Shown: piece after piece, positions 1-8,687 of the stretch | How the letters are laid out: every line of letters begins with the position of its first letter | Numbering within the stretch: position 1 is the stretch's first letter | NCBI RefSeq assembly: GCF_900101495.1 | Contig: NZ_FMUS01000026.1 | Location: 1 to 64,000 of the forward strand | Length of the DNA: 64,000 nt | Direction: 5' to 3' | DNA from: Alkaliphilus peptidifermentans DSM 18978 | GTDB lineage: Bacteria; Bacillota; Clostridia; Peptostreptococcales; Natronincolaceae | Program-made: the position numbers and the translations under genes | The notes under the pieces: model-generated | The model's database searches: none | Told to the model about the DNA's origin: nothing | The model's input: the letters and a program-made list of their open reading frames with translations, nothing else

Positions 1-91
1 AAGTATAAAATTTGACATAAAAAATTCCTAGTACACATTAGTATTACCAGGATTGGTGTTTTATCATTTAATTATTAGGTGTAAAACTCGG

Positions 92-130
92 GAATTGAGA
101 ATTGAGAATTGAGAATTAAAGAGTTAAGAA
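92..130 (+). repeat. heptamer tandem array 1 (GAATTGA-type)
   Basis: GAATTGA is repeated in tandem, then degenerates to GAGTTAA. The period is 7 bases. The same family recurs near 5.9, 37.9 and 47.4 kb, always with the purine-rich strand on plus. It lies in the 323-base gene-free start of the window, upstream of ireB. Confidence 0.75.
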
Positions 131-143
131 TAGAGCAAAAATA

Positions 144-243
144 AGGAGTATGTGAAAACATACTCCTGAGGTTGTTGAAAAAGTCAACAATATCCAGACT
201 GATGAAAACGCCACAGATTCGAGGCGCAAGAAAACCTACTCCT
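144..243. repeat. MITE-like hairpin-rich repeat, partial
   Basis: A 10-bp stem AGGAGTATGT/ACATACTCCT with a GAAA loop (144-167) is followed by a 7-bp stem TTGTTGA/TCAACAA (172-190). A second TACTCCT at 237-243 could pair with the first arm and close the whole element. The segment CAGACTGATGAAAACGCC resembles the reverse complement of sequence near 31.8 kb, which suggests a dispersed non-coding repeat. No ORF is present. The exact borders are uncertain. Confidence 0.35.
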
Positions 244-260
244 CTAATATTATATTAAAA

Positions 261-290
261 TTGAGACATAGGGGTATAATATGGTAAAAT
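261..290 (+). promoter_or_regulatory. sigma-A-type promoter for ireB
   Basis: TTGAGA (261-266) and TAAAAT (285-290) are separated by 18 bases. An internal TATAAT at 275-280 has no good -35 partner. The spacing to the ireB start fits a short leader. Confidence 0.45.
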
Positions 291-323
291 AATAATATCT
301 AAAAAAGAAGGGAGAATAATATA

Positions 324-578
324 ATGACTGAAAAAATGAACTTGACTATGAAATTTAATTTGGATAAAGAAAAAGAAAAAAAGGCAAGAGAGATCATAAC
401 AGTAGTGTATAAAGCTCTTGAAGAGAAGGGGTATAACCCTGTTAACCAGTTTATTGGATATATATTATCTGGGGACCCTACATATATTACAAACCATAAT
501 GATGCAAGAAGTATCATTAGGAAAATTGAAAGAGATGAGCTGCTAGAGGAATTGTTAAGATCTTATCTAAACCAATAG
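324..578 (+). CDS. ireB: IreB family regulatory phosphoprotein (UPF0297/DUF965)
   Basis: This 84-residue protein has the features of the UPF0297 family: an N-terminal TMKFN segment, the KGYNP motif and the [12 protein letters not shown] core. In enterococci the homologue IreB is a substrate of the Ser/Thr kinase IreK and lowers cephalosporin resistance; that role is family knowledge and not shown here. The start ATG follows AGGGAG. In many Firmicutes this gene is followed by ruvX and a DUF1292 gene. Here two extra genes are inserted before ruvX. It begins the operon of this region. Confidence 0.93.
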   Translation: MTEKMNLTMKFNLDKEKEKKAREIITVVYKALEEKGYNPVNQFIGYILSGDPTYITNHNDARSIIRKIERDELLEELLRSYLNQ

Positions 579-592
579 GAGAGAGATAGCAT

Positions 593-2782
593 TTGAAGTA
601 TTACAAAATTTCACTAATTTCCTTAGTATTAACTATGTTTATGTGCACTAGCTATAGCGTAAATAATCCAATTATGGAAGTTGACCAAGTTGATCAAATT
701 AATCAAGTGGTCATGATTGTTGTTAATCGTTGTGATTTAAAACAGCTATATACTATGACACAAATACAGCACATAATGGATAATGGATATGTCGGACTAA
801 TGAATACCCGGGTATCTGGTAGAAATAGTGAAGCGAAGGCATATGCAACAATAGGGTGGGGTACTCGAGCAGAGGCTTCCTTAGAAACGGCTATTTTTCA
901 TAACGTGGATGAAGAAATTGCCTCCATTTATAAAAGAAGAACTGGTAAAGAAGTACCGGGCGTTGGTATTGTAAATACAAATATTCATAAATTAATTGAA
1001 CTTAATCGTAGAGGTGAATTTAATTCATCACCAGGAGCGTTAGGAGAACAGCTTCGACTGGCTGGTCTTAATACTGCTGTTATTGGAAATAGTGATACAG
1101 ATGACCGACAGGATAGAGTGGCTGGCTATCTAGCAATGGATAGCAATGGATATATCGACATGGGAGACATAAGTAGTAGGAGTATTTCAGAAGATATTTC
1201 TCGTCCCTTTGGGATCAAAACCGATTATGAAGAATTATTGCTCACCTTTGATGAAGTAAATAATAAAGCCAGCTTTATTGTTATAGAAACTGGAGATATG
1301 AACAGATTAGAAGCATATAAAGGAAACTTGACCCCATTTGCATATCAAACTCATAAGGAAATGATACTTAGTGAAATAAATAGTTTTATTAAGGTACTTG
1401 TATCTAAAATTGATTTCAATAGAACTATGTTAATGCTGGTTGTACCATATCCGTCTGAAGAAGCTTCAGAATATGGTGCTAGGTTAACACCAGTAGTTTT
1501 TTATTTTGGAGGATCCGAAGGAGGACTATTAACCTCTGATACAACAAGAAGAGAAGGTGTAATTGGTAATATAGATATAGCACCAACTGTTTTAAATTAC
1601 TTAAATGTTGCAAATGCAAGGAATATGACGGGTAGAAATATAGCATTAATAGATCGTGATGAAGCTTATGAGTATATTAGCCTTCTCAACAAACAAATTG
1701 TCAACACTTCAAGACAGAGGTATAGAGTCCTTTATAGCTTTGCTGTTTTTGAAATGCTGATATCTATATTAGCATTGCTTGCAATTATTTTTAGAAAAAA
1801 ATTGAATAGATCATTAAGAGATATTATATCTCTTCTTTTGTTGGGGACAATAATACCTCCTTTAGCCTTTCTAGTCATCCCAATATTTGGATATAAAACA
1901 GCAACTATAATCTATTTTCTTTTAATAACTATAACTGCTTTAATAGTTATAACTACTTATTATTTGTTAAATAGAAATCCAATTAAAATTATTGTTGTGT
2001 CATCGGGTATAATTTTATTGGCTTTGACGCTGGATATTTTGACTGGCCAACATTTGATTAAGCAATCAATAATGGGGTATGACCCAATTATAGGGGCGAG
2101 GTATTATGGAATAGGTAACGAATATGCAGGTATATTAATTGGAAGTAGTCTTGTTTTTTCTACAGCCTTAATTGAGTACAATAAAAGATACATTAAACTT
2201 ATACCTATATTATATATAGCTTTGGTTATGGCCATTGGACTTCCCATTTGGGGGGCAAATGTTGGTGCCACCATTACTGCAACGGTTTCTTTTCTGTTTG
2301 CAAGCTTGAGACTATATAGTAAAAAAGTAAAGCTGAAATCATGGGTGTTAATAGCAGCTATTGTTACTTTTATTGTAACAGTAATGGCATTAATAGATCT
2401 ATTTTTACTGGAAAAACAGTCCCATTTAGCCTCTGCAATACAGCAAATAATTAATGGTGGGCCTATGGTGGTTATTCAGATACTGACAAGAAAGGTTGCA
2501 ATGAATATAAGGGTAATGGGAGTTACAATTTGGAGTAGGGTTTTATTAATAGCAATTGTTATACTGGGAATTTTATTTTATAAGCCAACGGGGTTATTTA
2601 AAAGAATATCTAATACATACCCTAAGCTGGCTGTTGGATGGAGTTCTATATTAATTGCTGGTGGAGTAGGCTTTTTAGTTAATGATTCGGGTGTAGTTAC
2701 TGCTGCTATGTCAGCCATTTACTTAACTACCACAATTTTATATCTACTAATAAATGATATATACATTGAGGTTAAAGATTAA
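593..2782 (+). CDS. two-domain membrane protein, alkaline-phosphatase-like N-terminus (unrecognised)
   Basis: This 729-residue protein starts at TTG after AGGAGAGAG, 14 bases past ireB. A hydrophobic signal-like segment (about residues 5-22) leads to a soluble part of some 350 residues. That part contains a nucleotide-pyrophosphatase/sulfatase-like stretch near residue 325 (IDIAPTVLNYL). About ten or more hydrophobic helices follow from residue about 378 to the end. The layout suggests a secreted enzyme-like domain anchored by a polytopic membrane domain, perhaps acting on the envelope. I cannot assign a substrate, and the metal ligands expected of true alkaline phosphatases are not obvious. 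Its place between ireB and ruvX suggests co-transcription. Confidence 0.85.
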   Translation: MKYYKISLISLVLTMFMCTSYSVNNPIMEVDQVDQINQVVMIVVNRCDLKQLYTMTQIQHIMDNGYVGLMNTRVSGRNSEAKAYATIGWGTRAEASLETAIFHNVDEEIASIYKRRTGKEVPGVGIVNTNIHKLIELNRRGEFNSSPGALGEQLRLAGLNTAVIGNSDTDDRQDRVAGYLAMDSNGYIDMGDISSRSISEDISRPFGIKTDYEELLLTFDEVNNKASFIVIETGDMNRLEAYKGNLTPFAYQTHKEMILSEINSFIKVLVSKIDFNRTMLMLVVPYPSEEASEYGARLTPVVFYFGGSEGGLLTSDTTRREGVIGNIDIAPTVLNYLNVANARNMTGRNIALIDRDEAYEYISLLNKQIVNTSRQRYRVLYSFAVFEMLISILALLAIIFRKKLNRSLRDIISLLLLGTIIPPLAFLVIPIFGYKTATIIYFLLITITALIVITTYYLLNRNPIKIIVVSSGIILLALTLDILTGQHLIKQSIMGYDPIIGARYYGIGNEYAGILIGSSLVFSTALIEYNKRYIKLIPILYIALVMAIGLPIWGANVGATITATVSFLFASLRLYSKKVKLKSWVLIAAIVTFIVTVMALIDLFLLEKQSHLASAIQQIINGGPMVVIQILTRKVAMNIRVMGVTIWSRVLLIAIVILGILFYKPTGLFKRISNTYPKLAVGWSSILIAGGVGFLVNDSGVVTAAMSAIYLTTTILYLLINDIYIEVKD

Positions 2783-2840
2783 ATACTAGGATTATTTAAC
2801 TTAATTCAGACTAATGCTTAGCTTGTATTGGAGTGATAAA

Positions 2841-3788
2841 ATGAAAAAGAGAAGGCTTGGTAATACAGGCTTGCAGGTTTCTAAGCTATGCTTTGGAAGC
2901 TTAACGATGGGGCCTCTTCAGGCTAATTTGACCCCCGATGAGGGTGGTAAGCTACTTAGGCATAGCTTTGAGAAGGGTATTAATTTTATAGATACAGCTG
3001 AGTTATATGAAACATACCCTCATATTTTAAAGGCATTGAATGGATATAAAAGAGATGAAATAATAATTGCATCAAAATCCTATGCATACTCCAAAGCAAC
3101 TGCAGAAGCAAGCCTTAAAAAGGCATTAAAGGAAATGAAAATTGACTATATTGATATATTCCTTCTACATGAGCAGGAAAATGAAAACACAATACGTGGC
3201 CATAATGAGGCATTAGAATATTTTGTTAAGATGAAGGAAAAAGGTTACATAAGAGCATTTGGCATCTCTACTCATCATATAGCAGCTGTAAAGGCTAGTG
3301 GGTCAATAAACGAAATTGAAGTAATTCATCCAATTGTAAATATGTCTGGTTTAGGTATACAGGATGGAAATATTGAAGACATGCTATTGGCCATAGATAA
3401 GGCCCATAAAGCTGGGAAGGGCATTTATGGAATGAAGCCATTGGGCGGGGGTAATCTACTTAGGAGCTTTAAAGAATGCTTCGATTTTGTTTTGAATATA
3501 TCCTCACTGGATTCAATAGCAATCGGAATGCAAACAATAGAAGAGATTAATATAAATATTTCCATAGCTAATGATGGTACATGTAGTGAAGCTTTAAAGA
3601 ATGTAAAATTAGATAATAAAAAGCTTAGTATTTCCGAATGGTGTGAAAAATGTGGAAAATGTGTCCATGCATGCAGTCATAATGCATTAAAAATAAAGCA
3701 TGATAAATTATTAATTGACCATGATAAATGTGTTTTATGTGGATATTGCTCTAAATATTGTCCTCAGTTTTGCATAAAGGTGGTTTAG
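2841..3788 (+). CDS. aldo/keto reductase with C-terminal 2[4Fe-4S] ferredoxin domain
   Basis: The N-terminal part is an aldo/keto reductase barrel. [16 protein letters not shown] opens the fold, and D51 and Y56 of DTAELY, the lysine in IIASK and the histidine in FLLHE match the family's catalytic set. The last 50 residues hold two ferredoxin-type clusters ([11 protein letters not shown] and [15 protein letters not shown]). Such fusions are common in Clostridia; substrates are mostly unknown. ATG at 2841 is preferred over an in-frame start nine codons upstream because GGAG lies seven bases before it. The protein is then 315 residues. The gene is followed closely by ruvX, whose ribosome binding site begins at the stop codon. 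Confidence 0.92.
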   Translation: MKKRRLGNTGLQVSKLCFGSLTMGPLQANLTPDEGGKLLRHSFEKGINFIDTAELYETYPHILKALNGYKRDEIIIASKSYAYSKATAEASLKKALKEMKIDYIDIFLLHEQENENTIRGHNEALEYFVKMKEKGYIRAFGISTHHIAAVKASGSINEIEVIHPIVNMSGLGIQDGNIEDMLLAIDKAHKAGKGIYGMKPLGGGNLLRSFKECFDFVLNISSLDSIAIGMQTIEEININISIANDGTCSEALKNVKLDNKKLSISEWCEKCGKCVHACSHNALKIKHDKLLIDHDKCVLCGYCSKYCPQFCIKVV

Positions 3789-3799
3789 GAGGAGTTCAA

Positions 3800-4216
3800 A
3801 TGCCAAGAATAATGGGTTTAGATGTAGGAGATAAAACAATAGGAGTAGCTGCCAGCGATCCTTTAGGGTGGACTGCACAGGGAATTGAAACTATTCAACG
3901 AATCGGCATTAAAAAGGATTTGCAGCGTTTAGAAGAAATTATTAAAGGGTATGAAATAGAGATGATTGTGGTGGGCTTGCCTAAAAATATGAATGGAAGC
4001 CTTGGACCCCAAAGCGAAAAGGTTTTAGAATTTGTTGAAAGACTTAAGAAACGATTTAACCTTGAGGTAGCCTTATGGGATGAAAGACTGTCTACTGTTG
4101 CGGCTGAAAGAGATTTAATTAAAGCTGATGTAAGTAGAAAAAAAAGAAAAGAAGTAATTGATAAAATGGCAGCAGTTTACATTTTACAGGGATATCTTGA
4201 CGGTAGAAGCAAATAA
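3800..4216 (+). CDS. ruvX: RuvX/YqgF Holliday-junction resolvase-like, 16S rRNA processing
   Basis: This 138-residue protein has the RNase H-like fold of the YqgF family. [16 protein letters not shown] holds the first catalytic aspartate, [16 protein letters not shown] is the central motif, and [11 protein letters not shown] carries the acidic residue of the third strand. Family members act in 16S rRNA 5' maturation and were proposed as Holliday-junction resolvases. ATG at 3800 is chosen because TAGGAGG lies just upstream. The gene is normally a neighbour of ireB and the DUF1292 gene, and that neighbourhood is kept here. Confidence 0.95.
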   Translation: MPRIMGLDVGDKTIGVAASDPLGWTAQGIETIQRIGIKKDLQRLEEIIKGYEIEMIVVGLPKNMNGSLGPQSEKVLEFVERLKKRFNLEVALWDERLSTVAAERDLIKADVSRKKRKEVIDKMAAVYILQGYLDGRSK

Positions 4217-4298
4217 TTACAGTAACATGTATTTTTTTAAACATATTTAGTATATAATACATATGTGGCAAAGACCATAATGAAAGGAGATTAGAAAA

Positions 4299-4571
4299 AT
4301 GGAAGAAAGAGAAAATATTATATCTTTGGTTGATGAAGAAGGAAATGAAGAGGATTTTGAGGTAGTAATGACTCTAGAGGTAGAGGATAAGGAATATGCA
4401 ATATTAATGGCACTTGAATCAAATGAAGAGGAAGAGGCATATATATTTAGAATAGTAAATGAAGAAAACGAAGAATACACTTTAGTTGCTATAGAAGATG
4501 ATGAAGAATATGATAATGTAATTGCTGCTTATGATGCTATTATGAACGAAGACGAGGAAGAAGAAGAGTAA
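4299..4571 (+). CDS. DUF1292 (YrzB-like) acidic protein
   Basis: This 90-residue, very acidic protein has the DUF1292 pattern: IISLVDEEGNEEDFEVVMTL, then DKEYAIL, YIFRIVNEE and a poly-glutamate tail. It is the usual third member of the ireB-ruvX cluster. The molecular role of the family is unknown. AAAGGAG precedes the ATG. A strong terminator follows at 4615, so this gene closes the transcription unit. Confidence 0.92.
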   Translation: MEERENIISLVDEEGNEEDFEVVMTLEVEDKEYAILMALESNEEEEAYIFRIVNEENEEYTLVAIEDDEEYDNVIAAYDAIMNEDEEEEE

Positions 4572-4614
4572 AACAAAACCCACATAAATAAAGATGTGAG
4601 TTTTTCAACAGTCT

Positions 4615-4648
4615 AAGATGGACTTTTACCAAGTCCATCTTTTCTTTT
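4615..4648 (+). terminator. intrinsic terminator after the DUF1292 gene
   Basis: AAGATGGACTT (4615-4625) pairs perfectly with AAGTCCATCTT (4631-4641), followed by TTCTTTTT. The five-base loop contains the stop codon of the convergent minus-strand gene. A weaker CACAT/ATGTG hairpin with TTTTT precedes it at 4581-4605. Confidence 0.9.
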
Positions 4649-5078
4649 TATTAATAGTTAGGCTAGAAATAAATGCTATTACAAAAGTAATTGTAAGTAT
4701 AAAGCTAAAAAAGTATGTTGCTATCTGTGTTTCTAGCATAGGAAGTCCAATTCCTGTTTTAAATATTATTGGTGGTAAAAGTATTAATCGATCTAGCCCA
4801 ATTAGGTATAATAATAAAGAAGCCAGTACAATAGGAATTATTATTACTGAAGCGGTAGAAAAAACAAAGGACAAAAACCTAGCTCCATCATGATATCCTC
4901 TAATAAAACCTAAAACAGCACCTAATACTGAAAGTACAGGAAATATATAGGCAGGGTTAAAGAAGGCTTCGATATCAGGGTATAGTTCATTAGCTAGTAT
5001 TGAAAATGTCAAACCCAAAATAAAACCTAAGAATAAACCATGAATAGTATGAAATAAAAGCTCTTTACTTGTTTTCAT
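4626..5078 (-). CDS. small integral membrane protein, unrecognised
   Basis: The 150-residue product is mostly hydrophobic, with about four membrane segments (roughly residues 11-30, 45-60, 70-95 and 120-142) and a basic C-terminal KKKRWTW tail. I do not recognise the family. On the minus strand a GAGGGGGG ribosome binding site precedes ATG at 5078. A further in-frame ATG five codons upstream would overlap that site, so 5078 is preferred. Its stop codon lies in the loop of the terminator that ends the convergent ireB-ruvX unit. It stands alone between two plus-strand units. Confidence 0.75.
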   Translation of the reverse strand: MKTSKELLFHTIHGLFLGFILGLTFSILANELYPDIEAFFNPAYIFPVLSVLGAVLGFIRGYHDGARFLSFVFSTASVIIIPIVLASLLLYLIGLDRLILLPPIIFKTGIGLPMLETQIATYFFSFILTITFVIAFISSLTINKKKRWTW

Positions 5079-5149
5079 TACAACCCCCCTCATCCTTTGT
5101 TATATAAAGGATAACTTTTATTTTAGTATAACATAAGTAGGTGAAAATT

Positions 5150-5848
5150 ATGAAAATTTTTGTTGAAGGAGAATTAATAAATGGTTTTTTTGTTAATCGA
5201 ATTAATAGATTTATAGCAGAGGTGTGTATCGATGGACGAAAAGAAATAAGTCATGTTCCAAATACAGGTAGAATGAAGGAGCTACTTGTCCCTGGTGCAA
5301 GGATAATATTAAGAAGAGTAAATGATCCTAAGAGAAAAACAACCTTAGATCTTCTAATGGTCTATAAAGAGGATTTACTTGTTGCAATTGATTCAAAGCT
5401 TCCCAATAGCTTGCTTGATAAGGCCTTTAAGAATCGAGAAATAGAAGGCTTTAACCAGTATAATCAAGTTAAAAGAGAAGTATCCTTTGGTAAAAGTAAA
5501 TTTGATTTTTCTCTAAATAATACTAGTCAAAATGCCTTGATTGAAGCTAAGTGTGTTACCTTGGTTAAGGATAATTATTTGGCCACATTTCCAGATGCAC
5601 CAACTGAAAGAGGAACGAGGCATGTTTTGGAGCTAATTGAAGCAAAAAATCAAGGAATAAGAGGTGCAGTTTTTTTTATAGTGCAAAGAGAGGATTGTAA
5701 TAAATTTACACCCAATGTAGAAATGGATAAGTCATTTTATAATGCAGTGGTAATGGGGATGGAAAGAGGTATTGAATTTTATGCGTATAATTGTAAGGTG
5801 GCTCCAAATTATATAGAATTGATGAAACAGCTGGAAATAGAGATGTGA
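5150..5848 (+). CDS. sfsA: SfsA family DNA/RNA nuclease-like protein
   Basis: The 232-residue protein matches SfsA along its length. It has the RINRFIAEV start of the OB-like domain, HVPNTGRMKELL, the PNSLLDKAF segment and a PD-(D/E)XK-like core (KFDFSL, LIEAKCVTLV). The tail has GAVFFIVQR and KVAPNYIEL. SfsA was named for sugar fermentation stimulation; its fold suggests a nuclease or nucleic acid binding protein. ATG at 5150 is preferred over GTG at 5141 because AGGTG lies six bases before the ATG. It appears monocistronic, followed by a repeat-rich intergenic region. Confidence 0.92.
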   Translation: MKIFVEGELINGFFVNRINRFIAEVCIDGRKEISHVPNTGRMKELLVPGARIILRRVNDPKRKTTLDLLMVYKEDLLVAIDSKLPNSLLDKAFKNREIEGFNQYNQVKREVSFGKSKFDFSLNNTSQNALIEAKCVTLVKDNYLATFPDAPTERGTRHVLELIEAKNQGIRGAVFFIVQREDCNKFTPNVEMDKSFYNAVVMGMERGIEFYAYNCKVAPNYIELMKQLEIEM

Positions 5849-5880
5849 GTAAAAGATTAAATAAAAACATTAATGATAAA

Positions 5881-6003
5881 TGTTGAATGTTAAATGGTGA
5901 ATGGTGATAAAAATAAAAATAAAAATAAAAATAGCAATTGAAAATTGAAAATGGAAAATTGTGAATTAAGAGTTGAGAGTTAAGAATTGAGAATTAAGAG
6001 TTC
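5881..6003 (+). repeat. heptamer tandem array 2, with a hexamer tract
   Basis: Degenerate 7-base repeats of the types GAATGGT, GAAAATT, GAGTTGA and GAATTGA surround a perfect run of four ATAAAA hexamers near 5909. The array belongs to the same family as those at 0.1, 37.9 and 47.4 kb. It ends about 30 bases before the fur promoter. Confidence 0.7.
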
Positions 6004-6032
6004 ATTATATAATCAAAAATTATAGGAAATCA

Positions 6033-6061
6033 TTGACAAAATATCGTTAAAAGTGTATACT
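6033..6061 (+). promoter_or_regulatory. sigma-A promoter of fur
   Basis: TTGACA (6033-6038), a spacer of exactly 17 bases and TATACT (6056-6061) form a near-consensus promoter. Just downstream, TATTACTTGA occurs twice (6061-6070 and 6079-6088), 18 bases apart. That direct repeat could be an operator. Confidence 0.8.
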
Positions 6062-6103
6062 ATTACTTGAAAAGTGTTATTACTTGAGAAGCGAGGTAAT
6101 TTT

Positions 6104-6538
6104 ATGGATAACCTAATGGATGTACTTAAGGAGAGATTGAAGGAAAAGGGATTCAAGCTTACTCCACAAAGAAGAGCTACTTTAGATGTTATTTTTGGAA
6201 ATCAAGGTAAGCACTTAAATACTGAAGAAATCTATGGGTTAGTTAAGGAAAAATGTCCTGAAATTGGGTTAGCCACTGTATATAGAACTTTACAGCTTCT
6301 TGAGGAAATGGAGTTAGTATCAAAACTAAATTTAGATGACGGTTGCAGCAGATATGAATTTAATAATCATGAAGATGACCATCAGCATCATCATCTTATT
6401 TGTCAAAGCTGTGGTAATGTAATAGAAGTCGAGATCGATTTATTGGACCAACTGGAGCAAGAAATAGAGAATGTATATCAATTTAAGATAAAAGATCATA
6501 AAGTTAAGTTTTTCGGGATTTGTTCAGAGTGTTCCTAA
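6104..6538 (+). CDS. fur: Fur family metal-dependent transcriptional repressor
   Basis: The 144-residue protein has an N-terminal winged helix (LKEKGFKLTPQRRATL, GLATVYRTLQLL) and a dimerisation/metal domain. HQHHHLICQSCG holds the histidine cluster and the first CxxC; FFGICSEC holds the second. FKIKDHKVKFFGIC resembles Fur of Bacillus more than PerR or Zur, but the metal cannot be decided from sequence. ATG at 6104 follows GAGG by seven bases. The gene has its own strong promoter and a terminator at 6545, so it is monocistronic. Confidence 0.92.
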   Translation: MDNLMDVLKERLKEKGFKLTPQRRATLDVIFGNQGKHLNTEEIYGLVKEKCPEIGLATVYRTLQLLEEMELVSKLNLDDGCSRYEFNNHEDDHQHHHLICQSCGNVIEVEIDLLDQLEQEIENVYQFKIKDHKVKFFGICSECS

Positions 6539-6544
6539 ATTACC

Positions 6545-6573
6545 AGTCTTGTGGTTTCTTGCAAGACTTTTTT
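6545..6573 (+). terminator. intrinsic terminator of fur
   Basis: AGTCTTG (6545-6551) and CAAGACT (6562-6568) form a stem, extended by a G-U pair, followed by five T residues. Confidence 0.85.
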
Positions 6574-6918
6574 AATGTATTTTAAATTGAATATAAACCC
6601 AGTGAATTTTATTAAAGAGCAAAAATTCTTTATATGCTTTTAAAAATTTTACTTTGGGACAAAATATAAATAAGAAAAAAAATATAGATTATGATGAAAT
6701 TATGTTTAATCGTTGAAAATAGATATTATACAACTTAAGCAATATAATAAAAACTGTAAATATGAAAGCAATAAAAATTAATTTACATTTACAAATTTGT
6801 TATTATTATATTATTCATAATTATGGTAGAATATCTAGGTGTAAGTTGTTCGGAAGATCATTAGATAATGATTTTTAGATATATTGGGCGGAATTAAATA
6901 AATAAGGAGTGAAGTAAT
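6574..6918. other. AT-rich gene-free region upstream of RNase J
   Basis: These 345 bases hold no ORF of note. The sequence is very AT-rich. A possible -10 (TAGAAT, about 6829) lacks a convincing -35. The stretch after it, GTGTAAGTTGTTCGGAAG onward, is less AT-rich and may be the rnj leader. I see no recognised riboswitch. Confidence 0.5.
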
Positions 6919-8583
6919 TTGGGGAGAAAACCAACAAAATTAAAGATAATACCTCTTGGAGGCTTAAATGAGGTAGGTAAAAATATGACTGCCTTTGAAT
7001 ATAAGGATGAAATATTAGTGCTTGACTGTGGATTAAGCTTTCCTGAGGATGAGATGCTGGGGATAGATATTGTAATACCTGATATTACTTATTTGATTAA
7101 AAATAAGGAAAAGATTAAAGGTATTGTTCTTACCCATGGGCATGAAGATCATATAGGCGCATTACCCTATGTGTTAAAGAAGATCAATGTTCCTGTATAC
7201 GGAAGTAGATTAACATTAGGATTAGTGGAAAATAAGCTAAAGGAACACAAGATGAATAATTTGCATCTGGAAAGGATTAAACCTGGAGACATTATAAAGC
7301 TTGGTGTGTTTAGTATTGAATTCATTCATACAAATCATAGTATACCTGATGCGTGTGCTTTAGCTATTCAGACTCCGGTTGGAACAATCCTTCATACAGG
7401 TGATTTCAAAATTGACTATACTCCAATTGATGGTGAAATGATAGATCTTCATAAATTTGCTGAAATTGGACAAAAAGGTGTACTTCTAATGATGGCAGAT
7501 AGCACAAATGCTGAAAGACGTGGTTCAACAATGTCTGAGAAAAGTGTAGGTGTTACCTTTGAGAACATTTTTAGAAATACTAAAAAGAGAATTATAGTTG
7601 CTACATTTGCTTCAAACGTTCATAGAATACAACAGGTTATGGAAGCCGCCCACAAATATAACCGTAAAATTGTTGTATCTGGTAGAAGTATGATTAACGT
7701 TGTAAATGTTGCCAATGAACTGGGTGCATTAAATGTACCTGATGATATAATAATAGACATAGACCAAATGGATCAATACGAAGATGAAAGAATCGTGATT
7801 ATTACTACAGGTAGTCAAGGAGAACCAATGGCTGCACTATCAAGAATGGCAAGCTCTGATCATCGAAAGGTTGAAATTCGTCAAGGAGATTTAGTGGTAT
7901 TTTCTTCAACTCCTATTCCTGGAAATGAAAAGCTTGTTAGCAGAGTAATTAATCAATTATTTGAAAAAGGTGCTGAAGTAATCTATGAAAGCTTAGCTGA
8001 TGTTCACGTATCAGGACATGCTTGCCAGGAAGAGCTTAAGCTTATGCATCGCCTTGTAAAACCTAAATATTTTATACCGGTTCATGGAGAATTTAAGCAC
8101 CTAAAAAGACACGCACAATTGGCTGAAGAACTGGGTATGCCAAAAGAAAATATATTTACTATACAAAATGGAACCATAGTTGAACTTACTAAAGATTATG
8201 GCAAGGTTAGCGGAAGTGTTCCTTCTGGTAGAATTCTTGTTGATGGTCTTGGTGTAGGTGATGTTGGTAACATAGTTTTAAGGGATAGAAAGCATTTGGC
8301 TGAAGATGGATTAATGGTTATAGTTGTAACAATTTCTCGAGAAACAGGGAAAATTATAGCAGGACCTGATATAATTTCACGAGGATTTGTGTATGTAAGA
8401 GAATCTGAGGATCTTATGGTTGAGGCAAAGGATGTAGTAAGAAATGCATTGGATAGCTGTGGACAGCAAAATGTTAGAGAATGGTCCGTTTTAAAGAGTT
8501 CAATACGTGATGCATTAAAGGATTTCTTATATGAGAAGACTAAAAGACGACCGATGATTTTACCAGTAATAATGGAAGCCTAG
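6919..8583 (+). CDS. rnjA: ribonuclease J
   Basis: This 554-residue enzyme is a metallo-beta-lactamase/beta-CASP ribonuclease. RNase J degrades and matures RNA with 5'-3' exonuclease and endonuclease activity. The signature HGHEDH (H73, H75, D77, H78) binds the catalytic zinc ions; HTGDFK, the beta-CASP stretch MMADSTNAERRG and VHVSGHA supply further ligands. The C-terminal domain runs from about residue 450. The TTG start follows AAGGAGTG by eight bases. The length matches the usual 550-560 residues. It is followed by a strong terminator. Confidence 0.96.
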   Translation: MGRKPTKLKIIPLGGLNEVGKNMTAFEYKDEILVLDCGLSFPEDEMLGIDIVIPDITYLIKNKEKIKGIVLTHGHEDHIGALPYVLKKINVPVYGSRLTLGLVENKLKEHKMNNLHLERIKPGDIIKLGVFSIEFIHTNHSIPDACALAIQTPVGTILHTGDFKIDYTPIDGEMIDLHKFAEIGQKGVLLMMADSTNAERRGSTMSEKSVGVTFENIFRNTKKRIIVATFASNVHRIQQVMEAAHKYNRKIVVSGRSMINVVNVANELGALNVPDDIIIDIDQMDQYEDERIVIITTGSQGEPMAALSRMASSDHRKVEIRQGDLVVFSSTPIPGNEKLVSRVINQLFEKGAEVIYESLADVHVSGHACQEELKLMHRLVKPKYFIPVHGEFKHLKRHAQLAEELGMPKENIFTIQNGTIVELTKDYGKVSGSVPSGRILVDGLGVGDVGNIVLRDRKHLAEDGLMVIVVTISRETGKIIAGPDIISRGFVYVRESEDLMVEAKDVVRNALDSCGQQNVREWSVLKSSIRDALKDFLYEKTKRRPMILPVIMEA

Positions 8584-8612
8584 TAAAACATGAAAAAGTG
8601 AAGAGTTAGTTA

Positions 8613-8658
8613 AATATAAAAAATGAAGTCATAAAAGGATGACTTCATTTTTTATATT
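8613..8658 (+). terminator. intrinsic terminator of RNase J
   Basis: A perfect 20-bp inverted repeat (8613-8632 with 8639-8658) has a six-base AAAAGG loop. The core is ATGAAGTCAT/ATGACTTCAT, and the 3' arm contains a TTTTTT run. Confidence 0.88.
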
Positions 8659-8687
8659 ATGTATAATATACCTTGGAGGGGATTAGT

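Noticed and set aside
4618-4893. A 91-codon plus-strand frame
   Set aside because: It lies opposite the minus-strand membrane protein, starts inside a terminator hairpin and has no ribosome binding site.
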